Source of the DNA: Chrysophaeum taylorii
Lineage: Eukaryota; Sar; Pelagophyceae; Pelagomonadales; Pelagomonadaceae
DNA length: 37,697 bases
Direction: 5' to 3'
NCBI GenBank assembly: GCA_029834535.1
Contig: JAQMWT010000253.1
Coordinates: 1 to 37,697, forward strand
Both the position numbers and the translations under genes were made by a program. The notes below the pieces were generated by a model, which ran no database searches, was not told where the DNA came from, and worked only from the letters and a program-made list of their open reading frames with translations. Shown one piece after another: positions 1-9,950 of the stretch; positions within the stretch are counted from its first letter, which is position 1; the number at the start of each line of letters is the position of its first letter.

Positions 1-667
1 GATTTACATCTCAACAACGAATGCCTTTCGGGTGAAAGAGTCTCGACCTGGTAAAAGACTCGAGTTTACGCTCGTTTGAAGCACGATTAAGATCTCCGCA
101 GCCCGCCGCCGAACGTACGGTTAGCCTTGGCTACGCGGGGGGGGGGGGACAAGTGCTACGCACCAAATTCTCTCCCGCTCCGGGAGAAGCCGCGCGGAAA
201 GTAGCTGGCTTACGCTGCGCGCACAGCTTCAAATCGAGCCCGGTCGAACTTACAATCTACCGGTTATTTTGTCGAAGCCTATGGAAATGGGACAGTTTTT
301 CGTCGCTACGTTTTGCTGAGAACGAGCAGTTGGGTGGGAGTTGTCGAAGGAATGTGTTCTTCTTGCGAAGAGCACGACCGGTCCGCTGCTCGGTTGCGGT
401 TACTGCCGCGGAAGAAGTTGCCGACGGTCGTCACTCAAGGCGGGAAGTCCTGCGATTGGCGATATTGTTAGGTACGAAGATGAGTTGAAAACGTCTCTAC
501 GATCACGACCTTACGAAAAAAGAATGTGAGAAGGAACACGACAAGGTATCGCAGGTGGAACCTTTCTTTCACCGTTTCCGTCGCTAGCTAGTCACTTGAC
601 GCGCGATTGCGACGATCTCCCCCCGCCGATGTTGCTGAACACGGCGCAGAAGGACGCTACGACCGCT
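1..667 (+). other. Unassigned 5' stretch of element A
   Basis: No protein family was recognised here. Short open frames exist (for example 153-488) but none resembles the Gag seen in element D. There is a G homopolymer at about 138-149. The stretch is probably decayed Gag or linker sequence, because the recognisable pol module starts just downstream. That is inference from position only. Confidence 0.3.
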
Positions 668-2068
668 ATGGCGGACAAGTCCCCTCAAACGCCCGAAGGC
701 AGCGACGATTTCGCTTCGAAGGTCGGAAGAAGATGAAAGAGAAATGCCGCGAGATCACCGAAGCGGAGATCCGCCGCCGATACGAAAAGGTTCAATGGCT
801 TCCAATCACTTATCGCAAGGTGGTGGTGCTGTTCAGTGGAGCGGCCGGAGGCAGTACTTTCAGGTCTCCAACGAGCCAACGAAATGTGTGGGACGTGTCG
901 GTTCGGCGTTCGAGTCGTGCTAGCACTCGATGCGTCGGACACCGCCAACCAGATCCACCATTAAGATTTCCGAAATTGTGGAAGGCATTCACTAGTGGTG
1001 CAGCACACTGTGTGTTCGCTTTTATAACCTTATAACCTACGTTGATCGAATCTTATTTACCTACGCGGAATGGTCGTCGTCGATGTGTATCGCGTCGCAC
1101 ACCCGCGTACACTCCGCTCTGTGCAACTTGACTTCCAGAGATGTTGGGAAAGGGACACCGCCACCCACTGGACGATGAAATTATGCAAGATGGCTGGTTT
1201 CTTCATGTGGTTGATAGAGCAGGAGGCCTCGATTATTTCGTTGCACGTTTGCACCCTTTGTGTACGTCGTCAATTTTACGACATAACGCCCAGTTTGATG
1301 AGCTGTCGCGTGCGATTGTTGGTTTCCAGCCATCCGCTCCATTTGCGCGCAGTTCCAAAGACTTGCAAGAATATGCAGCAAGAGTTCGCCGCAGCGCTTG
1401 GCTACGCCGACGAACGACATTTACTTCAGATGAACAATTTAGGATCATCACGAGCCGCGACAGACGCAGCTTATACCGTTACGCGTGTCCCGCTTCGCGT
1501 AGGACCGCACCGTTCCGATTACAGATCTCTGAATCTGAAAATGACTTCGGAGTTGCTGACGATGCCCCTTGATTTTGATTGGGCCGGCTTCTCCAGGACG
1601 ACCTCGTTGAAACACTTGGCGTCCGTCGTGCCACCAGACACGATGACCTTACTAGTAATCGATCTGCACAACTCTGAGACCAAGGATTTTCACCTGAGCG
1701 GCGAAGCTTTGCCGTCAGCGTTGAGTCCTGCAGACCGACCGTTTGATTATTACTTGCAAATTGATGAAACCACCCTTCGTCACGTACAAGTTCCGCTGTT
1801 AAACACGCGCACACGTGTCGTAAGATGGGTGTCGACTGATGATCTCCAAGATCGCACCAAATGGAAACCTCCAGAGGTACCGTTGATTCCGCCTGCAACA
1901 GATGAGCCGGGGACGTCTCATGCTTCTTCTGCTGCCCCCCCCCGACAACCAAATTTGGACGTTCCGCCAGATCCTGAGCAAAATCGGGAACCGAAGATTA
2001 AGAGCGAGCCGAGTGTTCGAGTGTTCGTGTCAAAGGCGAGAGGATCAACAAAAGCCACCCGGAAGTGA
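668..2068 (+). pseudogene. Pol N-terminal module of element A, possibly methyltransferase-like, plus linker to RT
   Basis: An ATG at 668 opens a frame leading to VVVLFSGAAGG at about 819-855. After a frame break, VVLALDASDT follows at about 915-943. A long open frame (1070-2068) continues with WLIEQE near 1207-1224, MSCRVRLL near 1298-1321 and a conserved NNLG segment near 1432. It ends in a Pro-rich acidic linker (about 1880-2010). The same motifs in the same order occur upstream of RT in element C on the minus strand, so the module is shared by descent. F-x-G-x-x-G-G followed by an acidic residue after a second strand resembles motifs I and II of cytosine-5 methyltransferases, and IEQ and R-x-R could stand for ENV and motif VIII. 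No intact Pro-Cys motif IV is visible, so it may be inactive or a different Rossmann-like domain. An 8-nt tandem duplication near 2017-2030 breaks the frame into RT. Confidence 0.45.
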
Positions 2069-4182
2069 GACTAAAATATGAGAAAAAGTTCGATGTGCCA
2101 TGGAAAGATGCGCCGCGCGATGCTGAGGGTGCACCGCTGCCGCAAACTCCCGAGCATGTCAAGGATAATGAAGCTATGAAAGTTCAAGTTCCTACGAAGG
2201 AAGAAGTTGACAAGGTTGTTCAGGAGCTGGGAATTCCTGACAATCCGCACTTAGATGACGAGGCGAAACTGATGCTCCGTCACTGTGTGCAATATTCCTG
2301 GGCCTTTTTCGACCCGATTATGAGACCTGTAGACTCACCTCCGGTGTCTCTACGATTCAAAGACGCGAATCCGCGACCGATTAAGATGACGCCCTACCGA
2401 TTGACGCCTGCGAAGCTCGATTGTCTCCGCAAGCAGATCAGCGAGTGGTGCCGGGATGGAGTCATTCGTCCGGCCAACTCACCTTGGGGCTTTCCTGTGT
2501 TGATGCTTCCGAAAAAAGGAGCTGAGATTGGAGCGTCAAACGCGTTCCGTGCTGCAGTTGACTTACGTCAGCTCAACGATCAATTGGTCGATGACAGTTG
2601 GCCGAACATTCGACAAGATGATGCTTTAGCTTTTCTCGCTATGCGACGATGGCGGACATGCATTGATATTAGATGGGGATACCACAACCTTCGTCTGGAT
2701 CCGGCAGCGCAAGACGCTGCCACGATCGTTAGCCCACTTGGCGCTCATAGTTTCTTACGATTACCTCTAGGTGTCAAGACGGCCGGAGCTCTTTTCTGCA
2801 AGCAAATGGCGAGCGACCTTTCGAAATGGATGTATCAAGACTTGGTTGCGTTTGTTGACGATATTATGATGGGATCCGACGATCTTCATCGACATTTACA
2901 AGTTTTGATCGAAGTGATGTGTCATTTGGCACAGAGAGGGTACAGCGGTCGAACCGCGAAGTTCCACCTTCTCAAGGATGATATAGAATTTATGGGACAC
3001 ATTTCTACCCCAGAAGGCTTGAAGCCGAATCCGAAGACGCTGGAAGCACTGCAGAAGATGCGGATTCCAGGTACTTTACCGAATACTTCCCCGAAGACTC
3101 GGATACGCTCTTTCATCGGCATGAGTAATTACTGCCGGCGATATGTGAAGGGCTACTCGAAGATCGTGGAACCGCTGAGACGATTATGCCTCGAAGGTGT
3201 AAAGTTCGAATGGACGCCCGAGTGTCAGAAAGCTTGGGATACGATTATTGAAGCTTTGGTTGATTCCAGAGGAGTCTACCACCCCGATTATGATCTGCCT
3301 TTTCAGATCCGATCCGATGCTTCCAAGGATGGACTTGGAGCATATCTCTTCCAGATTGTCGAAGTCAAGGACGATGCCGGAAGAGTGACTCGAGAAGAAC
3401 GAGTGATTGAATATTGGAGCCGAGCTGTGCCGAAGGAGATGCGCAATTACGAGCCCCGTCGGCTAGAGCTGCTGGCAGTTATACTTTCTGTAGAGCACTT
3501 TCGAGCCTACATCGAAGGGCACCGTACTGTTTTGGAGACCGATCACCGAAATTTGACGTTTATACGTAAGGCGACGCACTCGTCTGGGCAGCTTGCTCGT
3601 TGGGCGATGCGCCTCGCCAATTTTGACCCTGAACTTGGTTACAAGCCGGGAAAGTCACCGGGAATGAGTATCCCTGACTGTCTCTCCCGCAACCCGATAG
3701 ATCATGGCATCGAGACTGACGAGTGTGAAGAACCTTTGAACCACGCTTATTTGGTGTTCCAGGAGCTTCCCCGACCGGTTGATGACCGAGGAATTCCCGC
3801 CTCCGGCTGCCACTTCATAATGTCGTTTATTACGACCGAACTGCCGGAAGACGAGGAAGAAGATCCTGAAAAGGATCCGATGAAATTGGCTACGTCTCAC
3901 GCTACGAGACAACGTCGGAAGAACCGTGCGCGCGATGAGCCACAGATCTTCAAGGACGCAGCCGTTTACAAAGATTATATCGATAAGATGCCCGATAATA
4001 TGACGCTCGCTGAGATCGCATGTGAGCTGAGATCGCATGTGAGCAAGAATCTGATGCTACTTGCGAGGATATTCGCTACCGAACGGCCCAAGGTCAGACG
4101 CCGCGACGTTCCCGAGCGAACGAACGATTCGAAGTCGTTAAAGACGTTCTTTACCGCATTTCTGCTGATTTGCACCCGATGA
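2065..4182 (+). pseudogene. pol: Reverse transcriptase-RNase H of element A
   Basis: This 705-residue frame copies element RNA into DNA and degrades the RNA strand. The N-terminal 90 residues are linker (FDVPWKDAP). RT fingers and palm cover roughly residues 100-330: VDLRQLND, then DIRWGYHNLRLD, then the catalytic FVDD at residues 263-266 (bases 2851-2862). RNase H follows, with Asp418 in SDASKDG, the Glu of RRLELLAV and the Asp of LETDHRNL, ending in the tether PDCLSRNP. The frame begins at an internal ATG only because an upstream 8-nt duplication separates it from the preceding module. It ends at 4182 before the integrase zinc finger, so the pol polyprotein is broken at both sides. The RT core is otherwise intact. 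Confidence 0.92.
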
Positions 4183-5729
4183 TTGTTGCACCTGCTACGT
4201 TGCGCAAGCGCATTATTCGACTCTACCATGACACTCCGGTTAACGGTGGTCATATGGGACGTCACAGTACAGTCAAGGCTATCCAATAACGATTTTGGTG
4301 GCCTCACATGTCGAACGAAGTTGGAGTCTTCATTTCAGAATGTTTAGTTTGCCAGAAAGCTCGTACGCCTGAGCCGAAACGAGCTGGACTCTTGCAGCAG
4401 CCTGTCTACGATGGTGATGGTGCTGTTCTTTGCATGGATTTACTTGGACCCTTGCCCAGCGCTGGTCCCGAGACGTATCTTCTAGTATTTTTTGATCCGT
4501 TCTCGCGTTTTTTGATTCTGGGTGTTTTGAATGATAAGACTGCTGAGTCTGTCCTCGAGTCTTTTGTCATTAACATTCTCCGCAAGGGCCACTTGCCCCA
4601 GATGATTCGTACCGACAACGGTAAAGAGTTCGTGAACAAGTTGATGCGCGAGTTTTGCCATCTCTTCAACACACGATACCAAACTACGATTCCCTATCAT
4701 GCCCAGTCGAACCCGGCTGAGCGTGTCAACCGATTTATCAAGGCCTTCCTCCGTGCTTGCCTTCAGGGCCGGAACATCACGGATTGGCCTGACTTTGCTC
4801 ATTATATTGCGTTTTGTTATAACCGCAAGTTTATTCCAGGCACGCAGATTTCTCCCTCTATGCTCCGCCTGAACCGTCAGCCGATGCTGCCGACCGACTA
4901 CACGCTTATGGACTTTGATACGCGATTATTGCCGAAGACTCGCTCTGATGCAGTCGCCGAAACTCGTGAACGATTGAAGTATTATACGAAGATCGTCCGC
5001 GAGGCTCGTGATAAAGCTTTGAAGAAACAGCGATTGGCTTACAATGCTGATCATGCTGATGTTGAATACAAGGAAGGATCGCACGTTCTGCTCTACATTG
5101 CTTTCCTTCAGAACAAACTTCGACCGGAATGGCGAGGACCGTTTATTATCAAGGAACGCCTTTTCCCGGTCACCTATAGGATTGAGTCTCTCGATTCTCC
5201 GCCCGAAGAACGACGTGTTCATGTTAGTCAGATCACGCCTGTGATGGTACCTCCGATCGTTGATCAAGCCATCCGCAAACCCGAAGAAACCTTCCGTGAT
5301 GATTATCAACACGGTAAGTTTGTTGTTTTCCGGATTCCTGACCGGAAGCGCTCTGATTGGCGCAAGAAGATTTAGGTTGCTGAAGTTTATGAGCCTTACG
5401 ATTACCAAAATGATCGTGTTGCTCTACATTTCTATTCCGATTTGGGTCCGAACGATGATGTGGCTTATTTCAAGCCGACCTCTCACCTTTCGCACCGCAA
5501 ACTCAAGCCCGAGTTCAAGGACGTTGAAGGTCGAAGTTTCACCGACAAGTCCAGAATTTCTCCCAACACAACTCCTTGTGTCACGGATTTCGCTCCGCAC
5601 GAGATTGATGTGTTGATCCCCAAGTTTACTTTACGCAGTGGCCGAGTTCCTGAACCGGTCATCACCTGCGTTTACCAGAAGATTCGTTCACGAGATGCTC
5701 GTAAGGCGAAGCCGCGCTCCTCGCGCTAG
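4183..5729 (+). pseudogene. pol: Integrase of element A, disrupted by stops
   Basis: This is the integrase that inserts the cDNA. The N-terminal H2C2 zinc finger is split by a frame change and an in-frame TAA near 4290; its two Cys are in CLVC at 4341-4352. In the 4308-5375 frame the catalytic triad is present: Asp44 (MDLLG), Asp103 (TDNGKE) and Glu138 (NPAERVNR), a D-58-D-34-E spacing. A GPY/F-type module follows (KLRPEWRGPF, near 5110-5130). A TAG at 5373-5375 replaces the Tyr codon present in element B. The same frame continues to 5729 as a conserved tail (TPCVTDFAPHEIDVL) that also occurs in elements B and C. No chromodomain was seen. Confidence 0.9.
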
Positions 5730-5769
5730 CACCTCGCTGGGGCAGCTCGAATTCTTACCAGGGGAGTCC

Positions 5770-6084
5770 TGTGGCGGCAACTCCCGCTTCCTAAGGCTTG
5801 CCCCTCTTCTAGGGCCCCCCTTATCAGGGGCACCCTACTCCGTTGTGATGATGTCAGTTTTCTATATGACATCATCTTCCCTGATTTCTGTGATTCAAGT
5901 GTTCTTAATCATAAAGCAACAGCCGATCCTCAAGTTGCGAGGACCAGGCACGGAAGTTGTTTGTGGTTGTGTGGCGGGAGAACGGCCATCCTCGTCCAGT
6001 GACTCCACCAAGGGCACGGACGCGAGCGGCGAGCCAGGATTCGAAGGCACGCCAGGTAGCCCCTAAAATTCTCCTTACGCCACA
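5770..6084 (+). repeat. 3' LTR of element A
   Basis: The repeat starts TGTGGCGGCAACTCCCGC and ends CTCCTTACGCCACA, giving TG...CA ends. It is preceded by a purine-rich AGGGGAG that could be the polypurine tract. It is about 20 bp shorter than the 335-bp LTRs of element B because of a gap after the dyad at 5847-5876. The flank GCACATACG is the middle of a LINE 3' tail, so the element inserted into a LINE copy. Confidence 0.9.
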
Positions 6085-6309
6085 GCACATACGTCCGGCG
6101 GCAGCATGCGTGCGACCTACGGGCGGGGCCCGCCCTCTCTTCGCCTGCCCCACGACTCAGCGATGACCCCGACTAGGTCCCGCGTACTTATCTCCGCCCG
6201 TCAGGCACATCCCTCCTACCCCACAAACCCACCCACATCCTTCATGCTCCCCACACACACCCCCCTCTTAGCAGTCGACATTTAAAGACAAACAAACAAA
6301 CAGACAAAC
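6085..6309 (+). mobile_element. LINE 3' tail fragment
   Basis: This matches the reverse complement of the 3' UTR of the LINE at 19437-19746. It runs from CACATACGTCCGGCGG through CCCCCTCTTAGCAGTCGACATTTAAAGACAAACAAAC. The right end is a CAAA/CAGA microsatellite, as at other copies of this tail. The left end is cut by the LTR of element A. Confidence 0.8.
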
Positions 6310-7246
6310 ACAAGTGCAGGCCAGTAAGTTCGCCTAGTCCCAATCTCTAACCCCAGTAAATTCGGCGTAAACCCTATCGTGCTCACATCCACTCACCCCA
6401 CTCTCCTTTGAACTCGTCGCCGTCACCCCCGCCAATCTAAGCTGCTTTGATCAGCACACGCTACTATCTTTTGAGTTTACTCTAAAAACCCCAGTAGGTT
6501 CACTTGGACCCAGGAAGCTCATCTGGTCGCAAAGTTTACCTAGTCCCAATCTCCAACCCCAGTATGCTCACCTGGTTCCAGTAAGTTCACCTGGTCCCAG
6601 TAAGTTCACCTATAGTGCGTGTGTAGACGCCGGGAGGGGGCTTATCGGTATTGCGCAGCACGTGTGGGGTAGGGTGGAGTTGTCGACCCAGATGAGTTTA
6701 TCCCCGGGTTTGCCGATCGACAGAGAGCCACGTAGAGCTGGACGTGGCAGAAGACGGGCTTGGGCAAGAGGACGCCGACCTCGCGGGGCGTCTGGCCCTG
6801 GCTCTTGGCGATCGTTTGGCGTCGGCGGGGCTTAAGGGATACTGGTTGGAGGAGCCTCGGTGACACGACACGATCGATGATGTATCGGGTGCCGTTGCAG
6901 TGGCCGTGCGACGGGTCGAGGTTGCGAAGACTTTAAGCTCGAGATCAAAGTCAGCATGCCGTTGGTTGTCAGGGAGTCGAAAACTCGACTGTAAAGAGCG
7001 AGGCGTCGTCTTCCGACCCAGCCTAGTCGGCCAAAAAGAACTCCGACGCCTAGTCTCCGGGAAAAAAAGGCCGCGGTCATGCGCGCGTTGTCAGCATCGA
7101 CAACATCGTTTCGACGGGGCGTGAGAATGGCGCGCTGAAAGAGCCGCCGCGGGTCGTGGAAATAGTCTGCGAGGTCGCCGTAGACGGTTTGGAGGATCAA
7201 TGCCTGGCTCGCGGGCCTACCTGATCCTTACCCTGAATCGGGGGAC
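6310..7246 (-). mobile_element. Helitron-like helicase fragment, unit 1
   Basis: On the minus strand the helicase part (about 7200 to 6642) encodes the C-terminus of a PIF1-type Helitron helicase: FQRAILTPRRNDVVDADN, then in another frame SQGQTPREVGVLLP and FCHVQLYVALCRS. These match the conserved Helitron block of N-x-x-V, S-Q-G-Q-T and LYVALSR. Frameshifts and a missing segment before SQGQT make it non-functional. Beyond the helicase end the unit carries tandem GTGAACTTACTGG-type repeats and ends at CCTGCACTTG. On the helicase side it ends at GTCCCCCGATTCAGGGTAAGG. Rep and the N-terminal helicase motifs are absent. Confidence 0.75.
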
Positions 7247-7410
7247 CCACAAACCCACACACCCCCCTCTTAGCAGTCGACATTTAAAGACACCCACATC
7301 CTTCATGCTCCCCACACACACCTCCCTCTTAGCAGTCGACATTTAAAGACAAACAAACAAAGCAGTCGACATTTACAGACAAACAAACAAAGTCGACATT
7401 TAAAGACAAA
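7247..7410 (+). repeat. Cluster of short LINE 3' tails
   Basis: Four successive short copies of the LINE terminus (CTCTTAGCAGTCGACATTTAAAGACA or its last part) are separated by CAAA repeats. Each copy is truncated at a different 5' point. This pattern fits repeated target-primed insertion into previous tails, or expansion by unequal exchange. Confidence 0.65.
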
Positions 7411-8425
7411 CAAGTGCAGGCCAGTAAGTTCACCTAGTCCCAATCTCTAACCCCAGTAAGTTCACCTAATCCCAGTAAGCTTCATATAAGTTCACCTTGT
7501 CAGTAAGTTCACCTAGTCCAAATCTCTAACCCCAGTAAGTTCACCTGGTCCAGTAAGTTTCATATAAGTTCACCTGGTCAGTAAGTTCACCTAGCTCACA
7601 CCCACTCCTTCGAGCTCGTCGCTCTCGCCTCCGCCAATCTAAGGTGCTTTGATCCGCACCAGCTTTGATCTTTGAGTTTACTCTAAAACCCCCAGTAAGT
7701 TCACCTGGTCCCAGTAAGTTCACCTGGTCACTCAGTTCAACTAGTCCCAATCTCAAACCCCAGTAAGTTCACCTGGCCCAGTAAGCTCACCCACAGTGCG
7801 CGTGTAGACGCCGGGAGGGGGCTTATAGGTATTGCGCAGCACGTGTGGGGTAGGGTGGAGTCGTCGACTCAGAAGAGCATATCCTCGGGGTTGCCGATCG
7901 ACAGAGAGCCACGTAGAGCTGGACGTGGCAGAAGACGGGCTTGGGCAAGAGGACGCCGACCTCGCGGGGCGTCTGGCCCTGGCTCTTGTTTATCGTTTGG
8001 CGTCGGCGGGCTTAAGGGATACAGGTTGGAGGAGCCTCGGTGACACGACACGATCGATCATGTATCTGGTACCGTTGCAGTGGCCGTGCGACGGGTCGAG
8101 GTTGCGAAGACTTTAAGCTCGCGATCAAAGTCAGCATGCCGTTGGTTGTCAGGGAGTTGAAAACTCGACTGTAAAGAGCGAGGCGTCGGCTTCCGACCCA
8201 ACCTAGTCAGCCGAAAGAACTCCGACGCCTCGTCTTCGGGAAATAAAGGCCGCGGTCATGCGAGCGTTGTCAGCATCGACAACATCGTTTCGACGGGGCG
8301 TGAGAATGGCGCGCTGAAAGAGCCGCCGCGGGTCGTGGAAACAGTCTGCGAGGTCGCCGTAGACGGCTTGGAGAATCACTGCCTGGCTCGCGCGCCTACC
8401 TGATCCTTACCCTAAATCGGGGGAC
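7411..8425 (-). mobile_element. Helitron-like helicase fragment, unit 2
   Basis: It has the same structure and ends as unit 1: CAAGTGCAGG at the low-coordinate end and ...AATCGGGGGAC at the high end. The helicase-derived part lies at about 7830-8390 on the minus strand. The upstream half is arrayed AGTAAGTTCACCTGG repeats mixed with a non-repetitive core (CTCGTCGCTCTCGCCTCCGCC). Reading frames are broken. Confidence 0.75.
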
Positions 8426-8458
8426 AAACAGACAGACAGACAGACAAACACACAAACA
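8426..8458 (+). repeat. CAGA/CAAA microsatellite
   Basis: AAACAGACAGACAGACAGACAAACACACAAAC lies between two Helitron-derived units. The same microsatellite follows every LINE tail in the window. Confidence 0.8.
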
Positions 8459-9464
8459 CAAGTGCAGGCCAGTAAGTTCACCTAGTCCCAATCTCTAACC
8501 CCAGTAAGTTCACCTGGTCCCAGTAAGTTCACCTGGTCCCAGTAAGTTCACCTGGTCAGTAAGTTCACCTAGTCCAAATCTCGAACCCCAGTAAGTTCGG
8601 CGTAAACCCACTCGTGCTCACACCCACTCACCTCACTCTCCTTTGAGCTCGTCGCTCTCACGCCCGCCAATCCAAGCTGCTTCGATCCGCACGCGCTGCC
8701 AGCCCTTGAGTTTACTCTAAAAACCCCAGTAAGTTCACCTGGTCCCAGTAAGCTCACCTGGTCACTCAGCTCACCTAGTCCCAATCCCAAACCCCAGTAA
8801 GCTTACCTGGTCCCAGTAAGTTCACCTACAGTGCGCGTGTAGACGCCGGAAGGGGGCTTATCGGTATTGCGCAGCACGTGTGGGGTAGGGTGGAGTCGTC
8901 GACTCAGAAGAGCATATCCTCGGGGTTGCCGATCGACAGAGAGCCACGTAGAGCTGGACGTGACAGAAGACGGACTTGGGCGAGAGGACGCCGACCTCGC
9001 GGGGCGTCTGGCCCTGGCTCTTGTTGATCGTTTGGCGTCGGCGGGCCTTAAGGGATACAGGTTGGAGGAGCCTCGGTGACACGACACGATCGATCATGTA
9101 TCTGGTACCGTTGCAGTGGCCGTGCGACGGGTCGAGGTTGCGAAGACTATAAGCTCGCGATCAAAGTCAGCATGCCGTTGGTTGTCGGGGAGTTCAAAAC
9201 TCGACTCTTGAGAGCGAGGCGTCGTCTTCCGACCCAACCTAGTCGGCCGAAAAAAGAACTCCGACGCCTCGTCTCCGGGAAAAAAAGGCCGCGGTCATGC
9301 GCGCGTTGTCAGCATCGACAACATCGTTTCGACGGGGCGTGAGAATGGCGCGCTGAAAGAGCCGCCGCGGGTCGTGGAAACAGTCTGCGAGGTCGCCGTA
9401 GAAGGCTTGGAGGATCACTGTCTGGCTCGCGGGCCTACCTGATCCTTACCCTAAATCGGGGGAC
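8459..9464 (-). mobile_element. Helitron-like helicase fragment, unit 3
   Basis: This is a third copy of the ~1 kb unit with the same termini. The minus-strand frame 9097 to 8858 keeps MIDRVVSPRLL, TINKSQGQTPREV and QLYVALCRS, the clearest helicase motif VI region in this array. The region 9420-9100 carries the RAILTPRRND block in another frame. Confidence 0.78.
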
Positions 9465-9759
9465 AAACAAACAAACAGACAAACAGACAGACAGACAGAC
9501 AAACAGCTCCCCCCACACACCCCCCTCTTAGCAGTCGACATTTAAAGACAGACAAACATCTGTCTTTAAATGTCGACTGCTAAGAGGGGGGGGTGTGTGT
9601 GGGGAGCATGAAGGATGTGGGTGGGTTTGTGGGGTATGAAGGATGTGCTTGACGGGCGGAGATAAGTACGCGGGACCTAGTCGGGGTCATCGCCGAGGCG
9701 TGGGGCAGGCGAAGAGAGGACGGGCCCCGCCCGTAGGTCGTACGCATGTGACGCATACA
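9465..9759. repeat. Microsatellite and two LINE tails in inverted orientation
   Basis: A CAAA/CAGA run (9465-9506) is followed by a plus-strand LINE terminus (9507-9551). An 8-nt spacer comes next, then a minus-strand LINE tail (9560-9750) extending back to CGTAGGTCGTACGCATG. The two termini form a near-perfect palindrome. Confidence 0.75.
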
Positions 9760-9950
9760 TCTGTCGATTAGTAGTAAGGAAACATCTGTCGATTAGTAGT
9801 AAGGATCTGTCGATTAGTAGTAAGGAGGACAAACAGACAGACAGACAAACAGTAGCAGTCGACATTTAAAGACAGACAGACAAACATCTGTCGATTAGTA
9901 GTAAGGACAAACAAACAAACAGACAAGCATCTGTCGATTAGTAGTAAGGA
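9760..9950 (+). repeat. Five copies of TCTGTCGATTAGTAGTAAGGA next to the THOC2 start
   Basis: Copies lie at 9760-9780, 9785-9805, 9806-9826, 9887-9907 and 9930-9950. The last A of the fifth copy is the A of the putative THOC2 initiation codon. Between copies 3 and 5 are CAAA/CAGA runs and a partial LINE terminus (about 9852-9880). A single copy also lies at about 23538 and a variant, inverted, near 19400, always between a LINE tail and the start of a Helitron unit. Confidence 0.85.

Larger units (their letters stand above)
1..6084 (+). mobile_element. Ty3/gypsy LTR retrotransposon, element A (5' end outside the window)
   Basis: The order is an upstream module, reverse transcriptase, RNase H, integrase, then LTR. 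Integrase after RNase H defines the Ty3/gypsy type. The 3' LTR ends in CGCCACA at 6084 and abuts a LINE 3' fragment. The 5' LTR and Gag are not visible and should lie upstream of base 1. The copy is dead: there is an 8-nt duplication near 2017-2030, a frame break near 4182, a TAA near 4290 and a TAG at 5373-5375. RT shows close nucleotide similarity to element D, and the integrase tail to element B. Confidence 0.93.

Noticed and set aside
153..488. First plus-strand ORF as a host gene
   Set aside because: It is composed of atypical, low-similarity sequence inside the presumed body of element A, without a recognised domain or an upstream signal.
915..945. DASDTA as a retroviral-type aspartic protease active site
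   Set aside because: Retropepsins have Asp-Ser/Thr-Gly. Here it is Asp-Ala-Ser, following a glycine-rich loop, which fits a Rossmann-type fold better. The point is not settled.
7220..7246. Telomere-like CCCTAAA/TTTAGGG at Helitron unit ends
   Set aside because: It is a single heptamer per unit within a conserved unit terminus, not a tandem telomere array.
7411..8425. CRISPR-like array of short repeats
   Set aside because: The AGTAAGTTCACCTGG repeats are irregularly spaced with no unique spacers, in a eukaryotic context with no cas genes. They are satellite repeats.
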